DNA from: Aminobacter sp. J41 | GTDB lineage: Bacteria > Pseudomonadota > Alphaproteobacteria > Rhizobiales > Rhizobiaceae | Length of the DNA stretch: 64,000 nt | NCBI RefSeq assembly: GCF_000526635.1 | Contig: NZ_JAGL01000004.1 | Location: 62,001 to 126,000, forward strand | Direction of reading: 5' to 3' | Shown here: piece by piece, positions 1 to 9,089 of the stretch | How the letters are laid out: each line of letters starts with the position of its first letter | Numbering within the stretch: position 1 is the first letter of the stretch | The notes under the pieces: generated by a model | Told to the model about the DNA's origin: nothing | The model's database searches: none | What the model saw: the letters and a program-made list of their open reading frames with translations, nothing else | Made by a program: the position numbers and the translations under genes

Positions 1-722
<722 letters not shown>

Positions 723-745
723 CAGAACGGCATGAGGGAGAGGAC

Positions 746-1450
746 ATGGCTGATAGCAAGGTTGCAATGATCGTCGGTGGCGGCAGCGGCATGGGTGCCG
801 CGTCGGCCCGAAAACTCGCCGAGAACGGCTATACCGTCGCTGTCATGTCCTCGTCCGGCAAGGGCGAGGCGCTGGGCAACGAGCTCGGGGGGCTGGGCTT
901 TACCGGCTCCAACCTGTCGAACGACGATCTGAAGCGCTTTGCCGACCTCACCCTCGAGCGCTTCGGCCGCATCGACGTGCTGGTCAACAGCGCCGGCCAC
1001 GGCCCGAAGGGCCCGCTGCTCGAAATCTCCGACGAGGACTGGCACAAGGGCTTCGACGTCTATTTCATGAACGTCGCCCGCGCCGTGCGCATCGTCGCGC
1101 CGCAGATGATCGCGCAGAAGTCGGGCTCGATCGTCAACATCTCCACCGCATGGGTGGACGAGCCGAGCGAGATGTTCCCGACATCCGCCGTCGCTCGCTC
1201 CGGCCTCACAGCTTACACCAAGCTGTTCGCCAACCAGTACGCGGCGCAGAACGTGCGCATCAACAACGTGCTGCCGGGCTGGATCGACAGCCTGCCGGAG
1301 AAGGACGAGCGCCGCGCTTCCGTGCCGATGCAGCGCTATGGTACCGCCGAGGAAATCGCGGAGGCGGTGCTGTTCCTTGCCTCGGAAAAGTCTTCCTACA
1401 TCACCGGCCAGAACATCCGCGTCGATGGCGGCCTGATGCGTTCGGTCTGA
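746..1450 (+). CDS. SDR-fold protein lacking the usual YxxxK active site
   Basis: This 234-aa Rossmann protein has the short-chain dehydrogenase layout: cofactor motif GGGSGMG at residues 11-17, NSAG at 81-84, a serine in NISTAW at about 133, and VLPGW followed by a C-terminal VDGGL. Where classical SDRs carry Tyr-x-x-x-Lys, this protein reads TSAVARSGL, which places Ser147 and Arg151 at the catalytic positions. Redox chemistry is therefore doubtful, although NAD(P) binding still looks possible. A good ribosome site (GGGAGAGG) precedes the ATG. It sits between aroA and cmk with short gaps, so it is probably in that operon. I do not know its substrate. Confidence 0.85.
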   Translation: MADSKVAMIVGGGSGMGAASARKLAENGYTVAVMSSSGKGEALGNELGGLGFTGSNLSNDDLKRFADLTLERFGRIDVLVNSAGHGPKGPLLEISDEDWHKGFDVYFMNVARAVRIVAPQMIAQKSGSIVNISTAWVDEPSEMFPTSAVARSGLTAYTKLFANQYAAQNVRINNVLPGWIDSLPEKDERRASVPMQRYGTAEEIAEAVLFLASEKSSYITGQNIRVDGGLMRSV

Positions 1451-1456
1451 GAGTTC

Positions 1457-2107
1457 ATGTCGTCACATTTCATCATCGCCATCGATGGCCCGGCCGGGGC
1501 CGGCAAGGGCACGATGGCGCGCCGCCTCGCCGATCATTTTCACCTGAACATGCTCGACACGGGGCTTACCTACCGCGCTGTGGCGCACAAGATGCTGCAG
1601 GAGGGGCTGAACCTCACCGACGCTACGGCCGCCGAGGCAACCGCACGCTCGCTCGACCTCGGCAATCTCGACCGTGACGTGCTTTCGCAGCATGCCGTCG
1701 GCGAGGCAGCATCTCAGATTGCCGTCATTCCCGCGGTGCGGCGCGCGCTGGTTGAGAAGCAACGCGAGTTTGCGAAGACGGCGCCAGGCGCCGTGCTCGA
1801 CGGCCGCGACATCGGCACGGTGGTCTGCCCCGACGCCGACGTGAAGCTCTATGTCACCGCCACCGCCGCCGTGCGTGCAAAGCGCCGCCTCGCCGAGATC
1901 GAATCGCGCGGCGGCACCGCCGAATTCGCGCAGATCCTTGCCGATATCGAGAAGCGCGACGCGCGCGACATGGGCCGCGAGGATTCGCCTCTACGGCCGG
2001 CGGCAGACGCGCACTTGCTCGATACGTCCGAAATGGATATAGAAAGCGCGTTTCAGGCGGCGAAAAGTCTGGTCGAACAGGCCATGGCCGCCCGAGGCAA
2101 AGACTGA
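1457..2107 (+). CDS. cmk: Cytidylate kinase
   Basis: The product is a 216-aa (d)CMP kinase that phosphorylates CMP and dCMP with ATP in pyrimidine nucleotide supply. The N-terminus [12 protein letters not shown] at about residues 8-19 is the P-loop. [11 protein letters not shown] follows as the start of the nucleotide-binding region, and DGRDIGTVV marks the conserved CMP-binding segment. The length is normal for the family. It begins only 6 bases after the SDR stop, so translation is probably coupled. The aroA/cmk/rpsA neighbourhood is a classic proteobacterial arrangement. Confidence 0.96.
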   Translation: MSSHFIIAIDGPAGAGKGTMARRLADHFHLNMLDTGLTYRAVAHKMLQEGLNLTDATAAEATARSLDLGNLDRDVLSQHAVGEAASQIAVIPAVRRALVEKQREFAKTAPGAVLDGRDIGTVVCPDADVKLYVTATAAVRAKRRLAEIESRGGTAEFAQILADIEKRDARDMGREDSPLRPAADAHLLDTSEMDIESAFQAAKSLVEQAMAARGKD

Positions 2108-2190
2108 AGCGGGGCGCGGTGCACGTTCTTCCCTCGGGAAGACACGTGATGCCGCACAACCTGTTTCTGGAACCGGCCCGCCCGCATCAC

Positions 2191-2303
2191 ATTGCGCCGG
2201 AACGCCGCGAGAGCGGCAATGACCCGTCAGGAGGCGGGTCACGATGCTGGCGGACCTGACGCAACACTAGCACACGGCGCCCGCCCGGAGGACCCTATGG
2301 GTC
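2191..2303 (+). promoter_or_regulatory. Structured leader upstream of rpsA (several hairpins)
   Basis: The 216 bases between cmk and rpsA contain several perfect inverted repeats. An outer ATTGC/GCAAT pair (2191-2195 with 2216-2220) encloses GCCGC-GAGA-GCGGC (2204-2217), whose loop is of the GNRA type. TGACCCG/CGGGTCA pairs across 2220-2241, and GACCC-TAT-GGGTC lies at 2291-2303, about 20 bases before the start codon. In E. coli the rpsA leader folds into hairpins through which S1 represses its own translation. A comparable role here is inference, and the outer and last repeats could compete with other pairings. Confidence 0.4.
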
Positions 2304-2323
2304 AGGGCATTTCAGGAGCTTTT

Positions 2324-4018
2324 ATGTCCCAATCCAACCCTACCCGTGACGATTTCGCCAGCCTTCTCGACGAGTCGTTCTCGGCCGAGCATTCTGCCGA
2401 AGGTTCTGTCGTCAAGGGCCTCATTACCGCCATCGAAAAGGACATGGCGATCATCGACGTCGGCCTGAAGGTCGAGGGCCGCGTCCCGCTCAAGGAGTTC
2501 GGCGCTCAGGCCAAGGAACTCAAGGCCGGTGACGAAGTCGAGGTTTACGTCGAGCGCATCGAGAACGCCCTCGGCGAGGCCATGCTGTCGCGCGAGAAGG
2601 CTCGCCGCGAAGAGAGCTGGGTCCGCCTCGAGGCGAAGTTCAACGCCGGCGAGCGCGTCGAAGGCGTTATCTTCAACCAGGTCAAGGGCGGCTTCACCGT
2701 CGACCTCGACGGCGCCGTTGCGTTCCTGCCGCGTTCGCAGGTCGACATCCGTCCGATCCGCGACGTCACCCCGCTCATGCACAACCCGCAGCCCTTCGAG
2801 ATCCTCAAGATGGATCGTCGTCGTGGCAACATCGTCGTGTCGCGCCGCACCGTTCTCGAAGAGAGCCGTGCAGAGCAGCGCTCGGAGATCGTCCAGAACC
2901 TCGAAGAGGGTCAGGTTGTCGAGGGCGTCGTCAAGAACATCACCGACTACGGTGCGTTCGTTGACCTCGGTGGCATCGACGGTCTGCTGCACGTCACCGA
3001 CATGGCATGGCGCCGTGTCAACCATCCGACCGAGATCCTCAACATCGGTCAGACGGTCAAGGTGCAGATCATCCGCATCAACCAGGAAACCCACCGTATC
3101 TCGCTCGGCATGAAGCAGCTCGAGTCGGATCCGTGGCAGGATATCGGCACCAAGTTCCCGCTGGGCAAGAAGATCAAGGGCACCGTCACGAACATCACCG
3201 ACTACGGTGCGTTCGTCGAGCTGGAGCCGGGCATCGAAGGCCTCATCCACGTTTCCGAGATGTCCTGGACGAAGAAGAACGTCCATCCGGGCAAGATCCT
3301 CTCGACGACTCAGGAAGTCGAGGTTGTCGTGCTCGAGGTCGATCCTCAGAAGCGCCGCATCTCGCTGGGCCTCAAGCAGACCCTCGAGAATCCGTGGGAA
3401 GCTTTCGCTCGCAACCACCCGGCTGGTTCGGTCGTCGAAGGCGAAGTCAAGAACAAGACCGAGTTCGGCCTGTTCATTGGCCTCGAGGGCGACGTCGACG
3501 GCATGGTGCACCTGTCGGATCTCGACTGGAACCGTCCGGGCGAGCAGGTCATCGAGGAGTACAACCGCGGTGACGTCGTCCAGGCTCAGGTTCTCGACGT
3601 CGACATCGAGAAGGAGCGCATCTCGCTCGGCATCAAGCAGCTCGGCCGTGACTCGCTCGGCGAGGCTGCTGCTTCGGGTGAACTGCGCAAGGGCGCTGTC
3701 GTGACCTGCGAAGTGATCGACGTCAAGGACGGCGGTCTGGACGTTCGTCTGGTCGACCACGACATCGAGTCCTTCATCCGCCGCGCTGACCTGTCGCGTG
3801 ACCGCGACGAGCAGCGTCCGGAGCGCTTCTCGGTCGGTCAGAAGGTCGACGCTCGCGTCATCGCCTTCGACAAGAAGACCCGCAAGCTGCAGGTCTCGAT
3901 CAAGGCTCTCGAGATCGCCGAAGAGAAGGAAGCTGTCGCTCAGTACGGCTCGACCGACTCCGGCGCTTCGCTCGGCGACATTCTCGGCGCCGCGCTGAAG
4001 AAGCAGGGCCGCGATTAA
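2324..4018 (+). CDS. rpsA: 30S ribosomal protein S1
   Basis: The product is a 564-aa ribosomal protein that unfolds and delivers mRNA to the 30S subunit. Six S1-type OB repeats are readable, for example GLITAIEKDMAIIDVGLK near the N-terminus and two near-identical repeats built around VKNITDYGAFVDL. An in-frame upstream start at 2192 exists. I chose 2324 because AGGAGCT lies about 5 bases before that ATG and MSQSNPTRDDF is a typical S1 beginning. The codon choice is strongly biased, as expected for a highly expressed gene. It follows cmk and is closed by a strong terminator. Confidence 0.97.
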   Translation: MSQSNPTRDDFASLLDESFSAEHSAEGSVVKGLITAIEKDMAIIDVGLKVEGRVPLKEFGAQAKELKAGDEVEVYVERIENALGEAMLSREKARREESWVRLEAKFNAGERVEGVIFNQVKGGFTVDLDGAVAFLPRSQVDIRPIRDVTPLMHNPQPFEILKMDRRRGNIVVSRRTVLEESRAEQRSEIVQNLEEGQVVEGVVKNITDYGAFVDLGGIDGLLHVTDMAWRRVNHPTEILNIGQTVKVQIIRINQETHRISLGMKQLESDPWQDIGTKFPLGKKIKGTVTNITDYGAFVELEPGIEGLIHVSEMSWTKKNVHPGKILSTTQEVEVVVLEVDPQKRRISLGLKQTLENPWEAFARNHPAGSVVEGEVKNKTEFGLFIGLEGDVDGMVHLSDLDWNRPGEQVIEEYNRGDVVQAQVLDVDIEKERISLGIKQLGRDSLGEAAASGELRKGAVVTCEVIDVKDGGLDVRLVDHDIESFIRRADLSRDRDEQRPERFSVGQKVDARVIAFDKKTRKLQVSIKALEIAEEKEAVAQYGSTDSGASLGDILGAALKKQGRD

Positions 4019-4043
4019 TCGCTTTCCGTCCCTGACGGACAAG

Positions 4044-4078
4044 AACCCCGCCGGAGCAATCCGGCGGGGTTTTTCTTT
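4044..4078 (+). terminator. Rho-independent terminator of rpsA
   Basis: A perfect 11-bp stem (AACCCCGCCGG at 4044-4054 with its complement at 4061-4071) closes a 6-base loop and runs into TTTTTCTTT. It begins 26 bases after the rpsA stop. Confidence 0.93.
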
Positions 4079-4368
4079 GGCGGATTGGGAGCGCGCGCAC
4101 TTCGGTTAAGCGATGTGGCAGGGCCGTGTCGGCAAGCGCCATTTCGCTGCCGCGTGGAGGTCCGTTGACGGCGAAGAATGTTACAGGAAAGCAATAGCTT
4201 GGGCGGATGAAGCGGTACCTTGGCGTCCGCCACGAATCATCCGCAATTCCGACGCGGCGCGGCCCTTATTCCCTCACCTATTAACATCGCGTTCACGGCT
4301 TATTCATCGGTGATTGCTAAAGTTGGAACTGACGGAAAAACAGGCAACCGAGTGCGGGAATACGAGTC

Positions 4369-4506
4369 ATGCGTATCTGGGCTCAAATCATCAAGGCGAT
4401 CATTGCAGTACGCGAATTCGTGGCGCCGACCTACCGTCCGGAGCAGCACTATATGCGCGGACCGGGCCCGGCCTGCGCGCGCATGCGCAGCCTGAACTGT
4501 CACTAA
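4369..4506 (+). CDS. Possible small protein, 45 aa, unknown function
   Basis: An ATG at 4369 opens 45 codons ending in TAA at 4504-4506. The N-terminus MRIWAQIIKAIIAVREFVAP looks like an amphipathic or membrane-touching helix. It is followed by a proline/arginine-rich tail with two cysteines (GPACARM and a terminal LNCH). It occupies an otherwise empty region after the rpsA terminator and ends 4 bases inside the stop of the convergent DUF1850 gene. The ribosome site is weak (GGGAATACGAG). I do not recognise the family; a non-coding explanation is also possible. Confidence 0.38.
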   Translation: MRIWAQIIKAIIAVREFVAPTYRPEQHYMRGPGPACARMRSLNCH

Positions 4507-4871
4507 TCGCTCTTTACGCAGGGCTCGACGACGATCGCCGCGCCCTGTTCGGTTCCCACCGTCAGGCAGTCGCCACCGCCGCAGATATCCCAGCCTGACA
4601 CCGTTGCTCCCGACGAAGCGAGGGAGAGCCGTTCGACAGGTTTCACCTGCGGCTCGTAGATCCACCAGCCATCCTTGAGCACCGCGCCTTCGGGCGGCTC
4701 CATGCCGGCGCCTGAACCTTTTACACGCGCCTCGATGATCCGAAGGCCCGCGTCCGTCACCTGCCAGTCCTCCTGCCAGGTGACCTTCTCGACCGAATGC
4801 GTCCAGGCCAGCGTGAAGGCGGAGACGGCCAGCGTGACCGTCTTGGCCCCGGCAAGGATGCAAATGCCCAT
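4503..4871 (-). CDS. DUF1850 protein associated with TAXI-TRAP transporter
   Basis: The product is 122 aa. The N-terminal hydrophobic segment (about residues 2-22) suggests a signal or membrane anchor. It is followed by a small domain with paired tryptophans (VTWQEDWQVTDAGL, KDGWWIYEP) and a C-terminal cysteine pair region (WDICGGGDCLTV). The ATG overlaps the TGA of the fused TRAP permease (ATGA), which indicates translational coupling. DUF1850 proteins are typically found next to fused TRAP permeases of the TAXI class. Their biochemical role is not established, and a part in assembly or periplasmic handling of the substrate is only inference. Confidence 0.82.
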   Translation of the reverse strand: MGICILAGAKTVTLAVSAFTLAWTHSVEKVTWQEDWQVTDAGLRIIEARVKGSGAGMEPPEGAVLKDGWWIYEPQVKPVERLSLASSGATVSGWDICGGGDCLTVGTEQGAAIVVEPCVKSD

Positions 4872-6991
4872 CAGGCTGCCGCAGCTTCCTGCCGGCTGCG
4901 TCGCACGCGCAGCCAGTGCGCAACGACGACGATCAGGCCGAGCGCGAAGCCGGCTTCGTCGGTGACAGGCAGGTAGAGGATCATGAGGATGCCGGCGGCA
5001 CAGGCACCAATCCGTTCCCACCAGGTCGCCGAGCCGATCAGGAAGCCGACCACAGCCATGCCCCAAAGCGCGATGCCGGCGCAGGCCTTGAAGAGGATGT
5101 AGACCACCTCGACCCAGTAGCCCCAGTTCTCGGCCATCGGCCCGCCGTCCTGCAGCATCAGCGCGGGCGTGTAGACTGCCATGAAGGGTACGAGGAAGCC
5201 GGCCGTCGCGAGTTTCGTCGCCTGAATCGATATCTTGAGGCCTGATGTCTTGGCCATTGGCGCGGCGGCAAAACAAGCGAGCGCCACCGGCGGCGTCAGG
5301 TCCGCCATGATGCCGAAGTAGAACACGAACATGTGGCTGACGAGCAGCGGCACGCCGAGTTCGAGAAGCGCGGGGCCCGCCAGCGACGAGGTGATGATGT
5401 AGTTCGGGATCGTCGGAATGCCCATGCCGAGGATGAGGCAGGTGATCATGGTCAGCACCAGCGAAAGGAACAGATTGTTCTCGCCGATGCGGATGATGGT
5501 ACCGATGAAGGTGGAGGCGATGCCGGTCAGCGTCAGCGTGCCGATGACCACGCCGACGATGGCGCAGGCAATTCCCACGGGCAGTGCGTTCTTCGCGCCT
5601 TCGGCAAGCGAGTCGCGGCAGATCGCCAGCGTCTCGCGCCCGCCCTTGAACAGCGCGGTGGCGACGATCAGAACGCCGATCACCAGCATGAGGATGTTGA
5701 CGCCGAACCTGACGAAGGCAGCCGCAGAAAGACCGACCACGATCCAGAACACCATGCGGAAGGCGAACGGGCTGATCAGGGCGGCGATCGGCGTGCCAAG
5801 GATGAGGACCACGATGAGGGCGAGGCCCATCGTGCCGGCGAAGATCGGCGTGTAACCCGCGAACAGCAGGTAGACGAGCACGGCAAGCGGCAGCACGAGC
5901 GGCCAGTGCTGGCGCACCGCTGCCCACGGGTCGGGCAGGCTCGCCTTGTCCATACCGCCGAGGCCCGACTTGCTGGCTTCGAGATGCACCATCCAGAAGC
6001 AGGCGCCGAAATAGAGGATGGCGGGGATGAGCGCTGCCTTCACCACTTCGACGTAAGGCACGTTCAGCGTCTCGGCCATGATGAAGGCAACCGCCCCCAT
6101 CACCGGCGGCATGATCTGCCCACCCATCGACGAGGTTGCCTCGACGCCGCCGGCGAAGGCGGAGCGGAAGCCGAATTTCTTCATTAGCGGGATGGTGAAT
6201 TGACCCGACGCCACGACATTGGCGACGCCGGAGCCCGAAATCGTGCCCATCAGCGCCGAGGAGAGCACGCAGACCTGCGCCGGGCCGCCGCGCCAGTTGC
6301 CGACGAGGCCGAGCGCGAAGTCGTTGAAGAGGGCGAGCATGCCCGCGCGCTCAAGGAACGCGGCGAAGACGACGAAGATGAAGATGTAGGCGGCCGAGAC
6401 ATAGATCGGCGTGCCGAAAATGCCCTCGGTACCGAACGAGAAGTGTTCGATGATCATCTCGACCGGATAGCCGCGGTGGATGAAGGGCGGCGGCAGGTGC
6501 TGGCCGAAGAAGCAGTAGGCGAGGAACAGACCGGCGATGATCGTCAGCGGCAGGCCCATCAGCCGCCGCGCGCCCTCGAAGACGAGAACCAGCGTCACCG
6601 TGCCGACGATGAGGTCAGGCACCGTCAGGAAGCCGGAGCGCATGATGATCGCGCTATAGTTCACCCACTGGTAGATGCCGGTCAGGAAGCCGAGGATACC
6701 GAGCAGCCAAAACCAGGCAGTGCCCCACCTGGTCTTCGCGACGAGGTTGCCGAACAGCGCAAAGCCCAGCAGCAGCAGGAAGCCGACATGCATCGCGCGT
6801 ACGACCTGGCTTGGCAGCGTGCCGTAGGCGGCCGACCAGAGCTGAAACAGCGAGAAGGCGAAGGCGATCCAGAATGCTGCCTTGCCCAGGATTCCGTCGC
6901 CGAAGCCGGCAGGAAGTCCCTCGATCCGCTCTTCCGCCGAATGCGGAATTTCGAGTTGATGTTCGCCGGTTCCGGTCTTCGTCGCGCTCAT
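4871..6991 (-). CDS. TRAP transporter permease, fused small and large subunits (TAXI type)
   Basis: This 706-aa integral membrane protein fuses the 4-helix DctQ-like part to the 12-helix DctM-like part, as TAXI systems do. The N-terminal third has helices around LLLGFALFGNL and FWLLGILGFLTGIY. The remainder contains the conserved GTISGSGVANVVASGQFTIPLMKK stretch (split here: GTISGSGVANVVASG, then QFTIPLMKK) and GVEATSSMGGQIMPPVMGA, both typical of the large permease subunit. It would drive ion-coupled import of an organic acid bound by the upstream periplasmic protein. The gene is downstream of that protein gene by about 100 bases, on the same strand. The substrate cannot be read from sequence. 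Confidence 0.94.
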   Translation of the reverse strand: MSATKTGTGEHQLEIPHSAEERIEGLPAGFGDGILGKAAFWIAFAFSLFQLWSAAYGTLPSQVVRAMHVGFLLLLGFALFGNLVAKTRWGTAWFWLLGILGFLTGIYQWVNYSAIIMRSGFLTVPDLIVGTVTLVLVFEGARRLMGLPLTIIAGLFLAYCFFGQHLPPPFIHRGYPVEMIIEHFSFGTEGIFGTPIYVSAAYIFIFVVFAAFLERAGMLALFNDFALGLVGNWRGGPAQVCVLSSALMGTISGSGVANVVASGQFTIPLMKKFGFRSAFAGGVEATSSMGGQIMPPVMGAVAFIMAETLNVPYVEVVKAALIPAILYFGACFWMVHLEASKSGLGGMDKASLPDPWAAVRQHWPLVLPLAVLVYLLFAGYTPIFAGTMGLALIVVLILGTPIAALISPFAFRMVFWIVVGLSAAAFVRFGVNILMLVIGVLIVATALFKGGRETLAICRDSLAEGAKNALPVGIACAIVGVVIGTLTLTGIASTFIGTIIRIGENNLFLSLVLTMITCLILGMGIPTIPNYIITSSLAGPALLELGVPLLVSHMFVFYFGIMADLTPPVALACFAAAPMAKTSGLKISIQATKLATAGFLVPFMAVYTPALMLQDGGPMAENWGYWVEVVYILFKACAGIALWGMAVVGFLIGSATWWERIGACAAGILMILYLPVTDEAGFALGLIVVVAHWLRVRRSRQEAAAA

Positions 6992-7090
6992 GCTTTACCC
7001 TTGCCTCCCCGCCAGGATCTTGAGTCGAAAACCCCCTCGGCCGCGCCGCAACGCTGCGGCCGAAGGGGCGTCATGTTCCGTCAGCGCGAC

Positions 7091-8050
7091 TTACTTGAGC
7101 ACACCGACTTCGCGGTAATAGCGTTCGGCCCCCGGGTGCAGCGGAACCGGCATGCCATCTACCGCCTTCTTCACGTCGATCGCCTTGGCGGCCGCGTGCG
7201 CAGCGGCGAGCTTGTCGAGGTTCTCGAACAGCAGCTTGGTCATCTGGTAGGCGGTCTCTTCCGACACGCCCTCATGGCTGACGAGGAAATTGCCGACGGC
7301 GGCGGTCGGAACATCCTCGGCCTGACCCTCATAGGTGCCGGCGGGGATCGTCACTGCCATGAATGGCGCGCCGATCTTCTCGACAACCTCGGCGGGGACC
7401 GCCACGACATTGATCGGAACCGAAGTCGCGAGATCGCGCAGCGAGGCAACGCCGAGGCCCGCCGACTGCAGGGTTGAATCCAGCTGGCGGTTCTTGATCA
7501 GCTCGACGGATTCGGCGAACGGCAGGTACTCGATCTTGCCGAGATCCTGATAGGTGAGGCCGGCCGCAGCGAAGATCGCGCGCGCATTGAGCTCGGTACC
7601 GGAAGCCGGCGCGCCGACCGACAGGCTCTTGCCCTTCAGCTCTTCCAGCGTGGTGATGCCGGATTCCTTGGAGGCGACGATCTGCACGTAGTTCGGATAG
7701 ATGGCGGCAATACCGCGCAGCTTGTCGAGCTTGCCCGGGAAGCCCGCTTCCTTGTTGCCTTCCCAGCCATCGCGCAGGGAGTCGCCAAGCGAGAAGGCGA
7801 TCTCGCCCCGGCCGACCTGCAGCAGGTTGAGGTTCTCGACCGAAGCCTTGGTCGCCTGCACCTGCGTGCGCGCGCCTTCGATGCCCTGGCCGTAGATTTC
7901 GGAAAGCGCAACGCCGAGCGGGTAGTAGACGCCCGAGGTTCCGCCGGTCAGCACGTTGATGAATTCCTGGGCCTTGGCCGCTCCGGCGGTGAGGCCAACG
8001 GAAAGCGCCATGGCGCCGGCAGCAAGCAGGTTCCGGGTCAGATGTTTCAT
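7091..8050 (-). CDS. TAXI family TRAP transporter solute-binding protein
   Basis: The 319-aa exported protein starts with a signal peptide ending in GAAKA-QEF (cleavage after about residue 27). INVLTGGTSGVYYPLGVALSEI follows, the glycine-rich ligand loop of TAXI-type binding proteins. I chose the ATG at 8050 over an upstream in-frame start because GAGGAACTGC lies directly before it. It captures a substrate in the periplasm and hands it to the fused permease encoded next. TAXI proteins are often described as binding glutamate or other carboxylates; the actual ligand here is unknown. Confidence 0.93.
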   Translation of the reverse strand: MKHLTRNLLAAGAMALSVGLTAGAAKAQEFINVLTGGTSGVYYPLGVALSEIYGQGIEGARTQVQATKASVENLNLLQVGRGEIAFSLGDSLRDGWEGNKEAGFPGKLDKLRGIAAIYPNYVQIVASKESGITTLEELKGKSLSVGAPASGTELNARAIFAAAGLTYQDLGKIEYLPFAESVELIKNRQLDSTLQSAGLGVASLRDLATSVPINVVAVPAEVVEKIGAPFMAVTIPAGTYEGQAEDVPTAAVGNFLVSHEGVSEETAYQMTKLLFENLDKLAAAHAAAKAIDVKKAVDGMPVPLHPGAERYYREVGVLK

Positions 8051-8434
8051 GCAGTTCCTCCCAAATCGAGTGCTGGCCGCCACATTTCCTTTGCGAAATG
8101 CCAACCGGCCGATGCGCTAGTTTTAGAGGCTCAAATCAAGAATCCAATCGTTATTTGAGTTGATTGGAGACGTGTCTTGGCGGTCGGCGACGAAAACCTC
8201 CGAAGCTTCTTGGTTCAGCACCAGTTCTTATGGGAAAAATCTGCCTTGACTCACAGCAGGGGCGGCGCGGCAGCCATCATGGCGCCAGCGCCGCCTCGCC
8301 CGGCCGCGAGCCTGATCCGCTACTTCGCGACCGAACCACGAGAGGATGGTGGCGCGAGCAGTTGCAGCTACCGGACTGACGAGAAACGCCAGCCCGGTGG
8401 TTTGGTTCATCGATTTCGGGAAGAGTCTGTCGGC
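8051..8434. other. 384-base intergenic region with nested inverted repeats
   Basis: There is no convincing gene between the TAXI binding protein and the HAD hydrolase. The AT-rich part upstream of the transporter holds two interleaved inverted repeats: TCAAAT (8131-8136) with ATTTGA (8153-8158), and CCAATC (8144-8149) with GATTGG (8162-8167). These could be an operator for the divergent transporter operon. The GC-rich half from about 8250 to 8434 shows nothing I can name. Confidence 0.4.
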
Positions 8435-9088
8435 TCAGGAAAGGCCGAGAAGGCGCGGCAGCTCGCGCATGTCATCGAACAGGATGCCGCCTGCGGCCGC
8501 GAGGCCCTCGCGATCCGAATGCGGATCGCCATGGTAGGAGAAGACGCGCATGCCGGCGGCGATGCCGGCCTGCGTGCCCCAGACGCTGTCCTCGATGACG
8601 ACGCAGTTTTCCGGCGCATGGCCCATCTCGCGGGCGGCATGCAGGAAGAGGTCCGGAAAGGGCTTTCCGCGCGGGACCATCGTGGCGCTGAACAGCACAT
8701 CGCGGAAATGCTCGATCAGCCCGGTGGTGCCGAGCGTCAGGTGCATCTTGTCGAGCTTGGCCGACGAGGCGACGCACCACGGGATGCCCACGCCGCGCAG
8801 CTCTTCGACCACAAATTCGATATGCGGCACCGGCTCTACGCCAGCGCCGAAGATCTCATCCAGCGAGGAGTACCAGCGGTCCATTAGGTGGAAGCCGAGC
8901 GAATGCCCCTCGGCCTCGATCTCGGCCTGCACGCTGGTCATGCTGCGCCCGGCGAAACGCTTGCGGCAGTCCTCATAGGTGACCGGGTAGCCAGCCTCGG
9001 TCAGCCAGCGGCAGAGAACATTGTTGGCGGCGCGCTCGGTGTCGACGATGACGCCGTCGCAGTCGAAGATGACGAGGGACGGGCGCAT
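8435..9088 (-). CDS. HAD-superfamily hydrolase (phosphoglucomutase/phosphatase-like)
   Basis: The product is 217 aa with the four HAD motifs in order: FDCDGVIVDTE (nucleophile Asp9, acid/base Asp11), CVASSAK (motif II), a lysine in GKPFPD (motif III) and VIEDSVWG (motif IV). The helical cap between motifs I and II (GRSMTSVQAE) is that of subfamily IA, shared by beta-phosphoglucomutases, phosphoglycolate phosphatases and sugar-phosphate phosphatases. Its specific substrate is unknown. The ATG at 9088 is one base after the dut stop, so it is probably translated from the same mRNA as dut. A longer upstream start would run into dut. Confidence 0.9.
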   Translation of the reverse strand: MRPSLVIFDCDGVIVDTERAANNVLCRWLTEAGYPVTYEDCRKRFAGRSMTSVQAEIEAEGHSLGFHLMDRWYSSLDEIFGAGVEPVPHIEFVVEELRGVGIPWCVASSAKLDKMHLTLGTTGLIEHFRDVLFSATMVPRGKPFPDLFLHAAREMGHAPENCVVIEDSVWGTQAGIAAGMRVFSYHGDPHSDREGLAAAGGILFDDMRELPRLLGLS

Positions 9089-9089
9089 G

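Noticed and set aside
2312-4042. 576-aa open frame antisense to rpsA
   Set aside because: It mirrors the codon bias of rpsA; the translation is a repetitive Asp/Leu/Val-rich sequence without a domain, ribosome site or independent start.
5333-7477. Long plus-strand frames (284 and 425 aa) across the TRAP permease
   Set aside because: Both are complementary to the permease and the TAXI gene and rich in Asp/Arg/Glu/Ala, as expected for antisense of GC-rich membrane protein codons.
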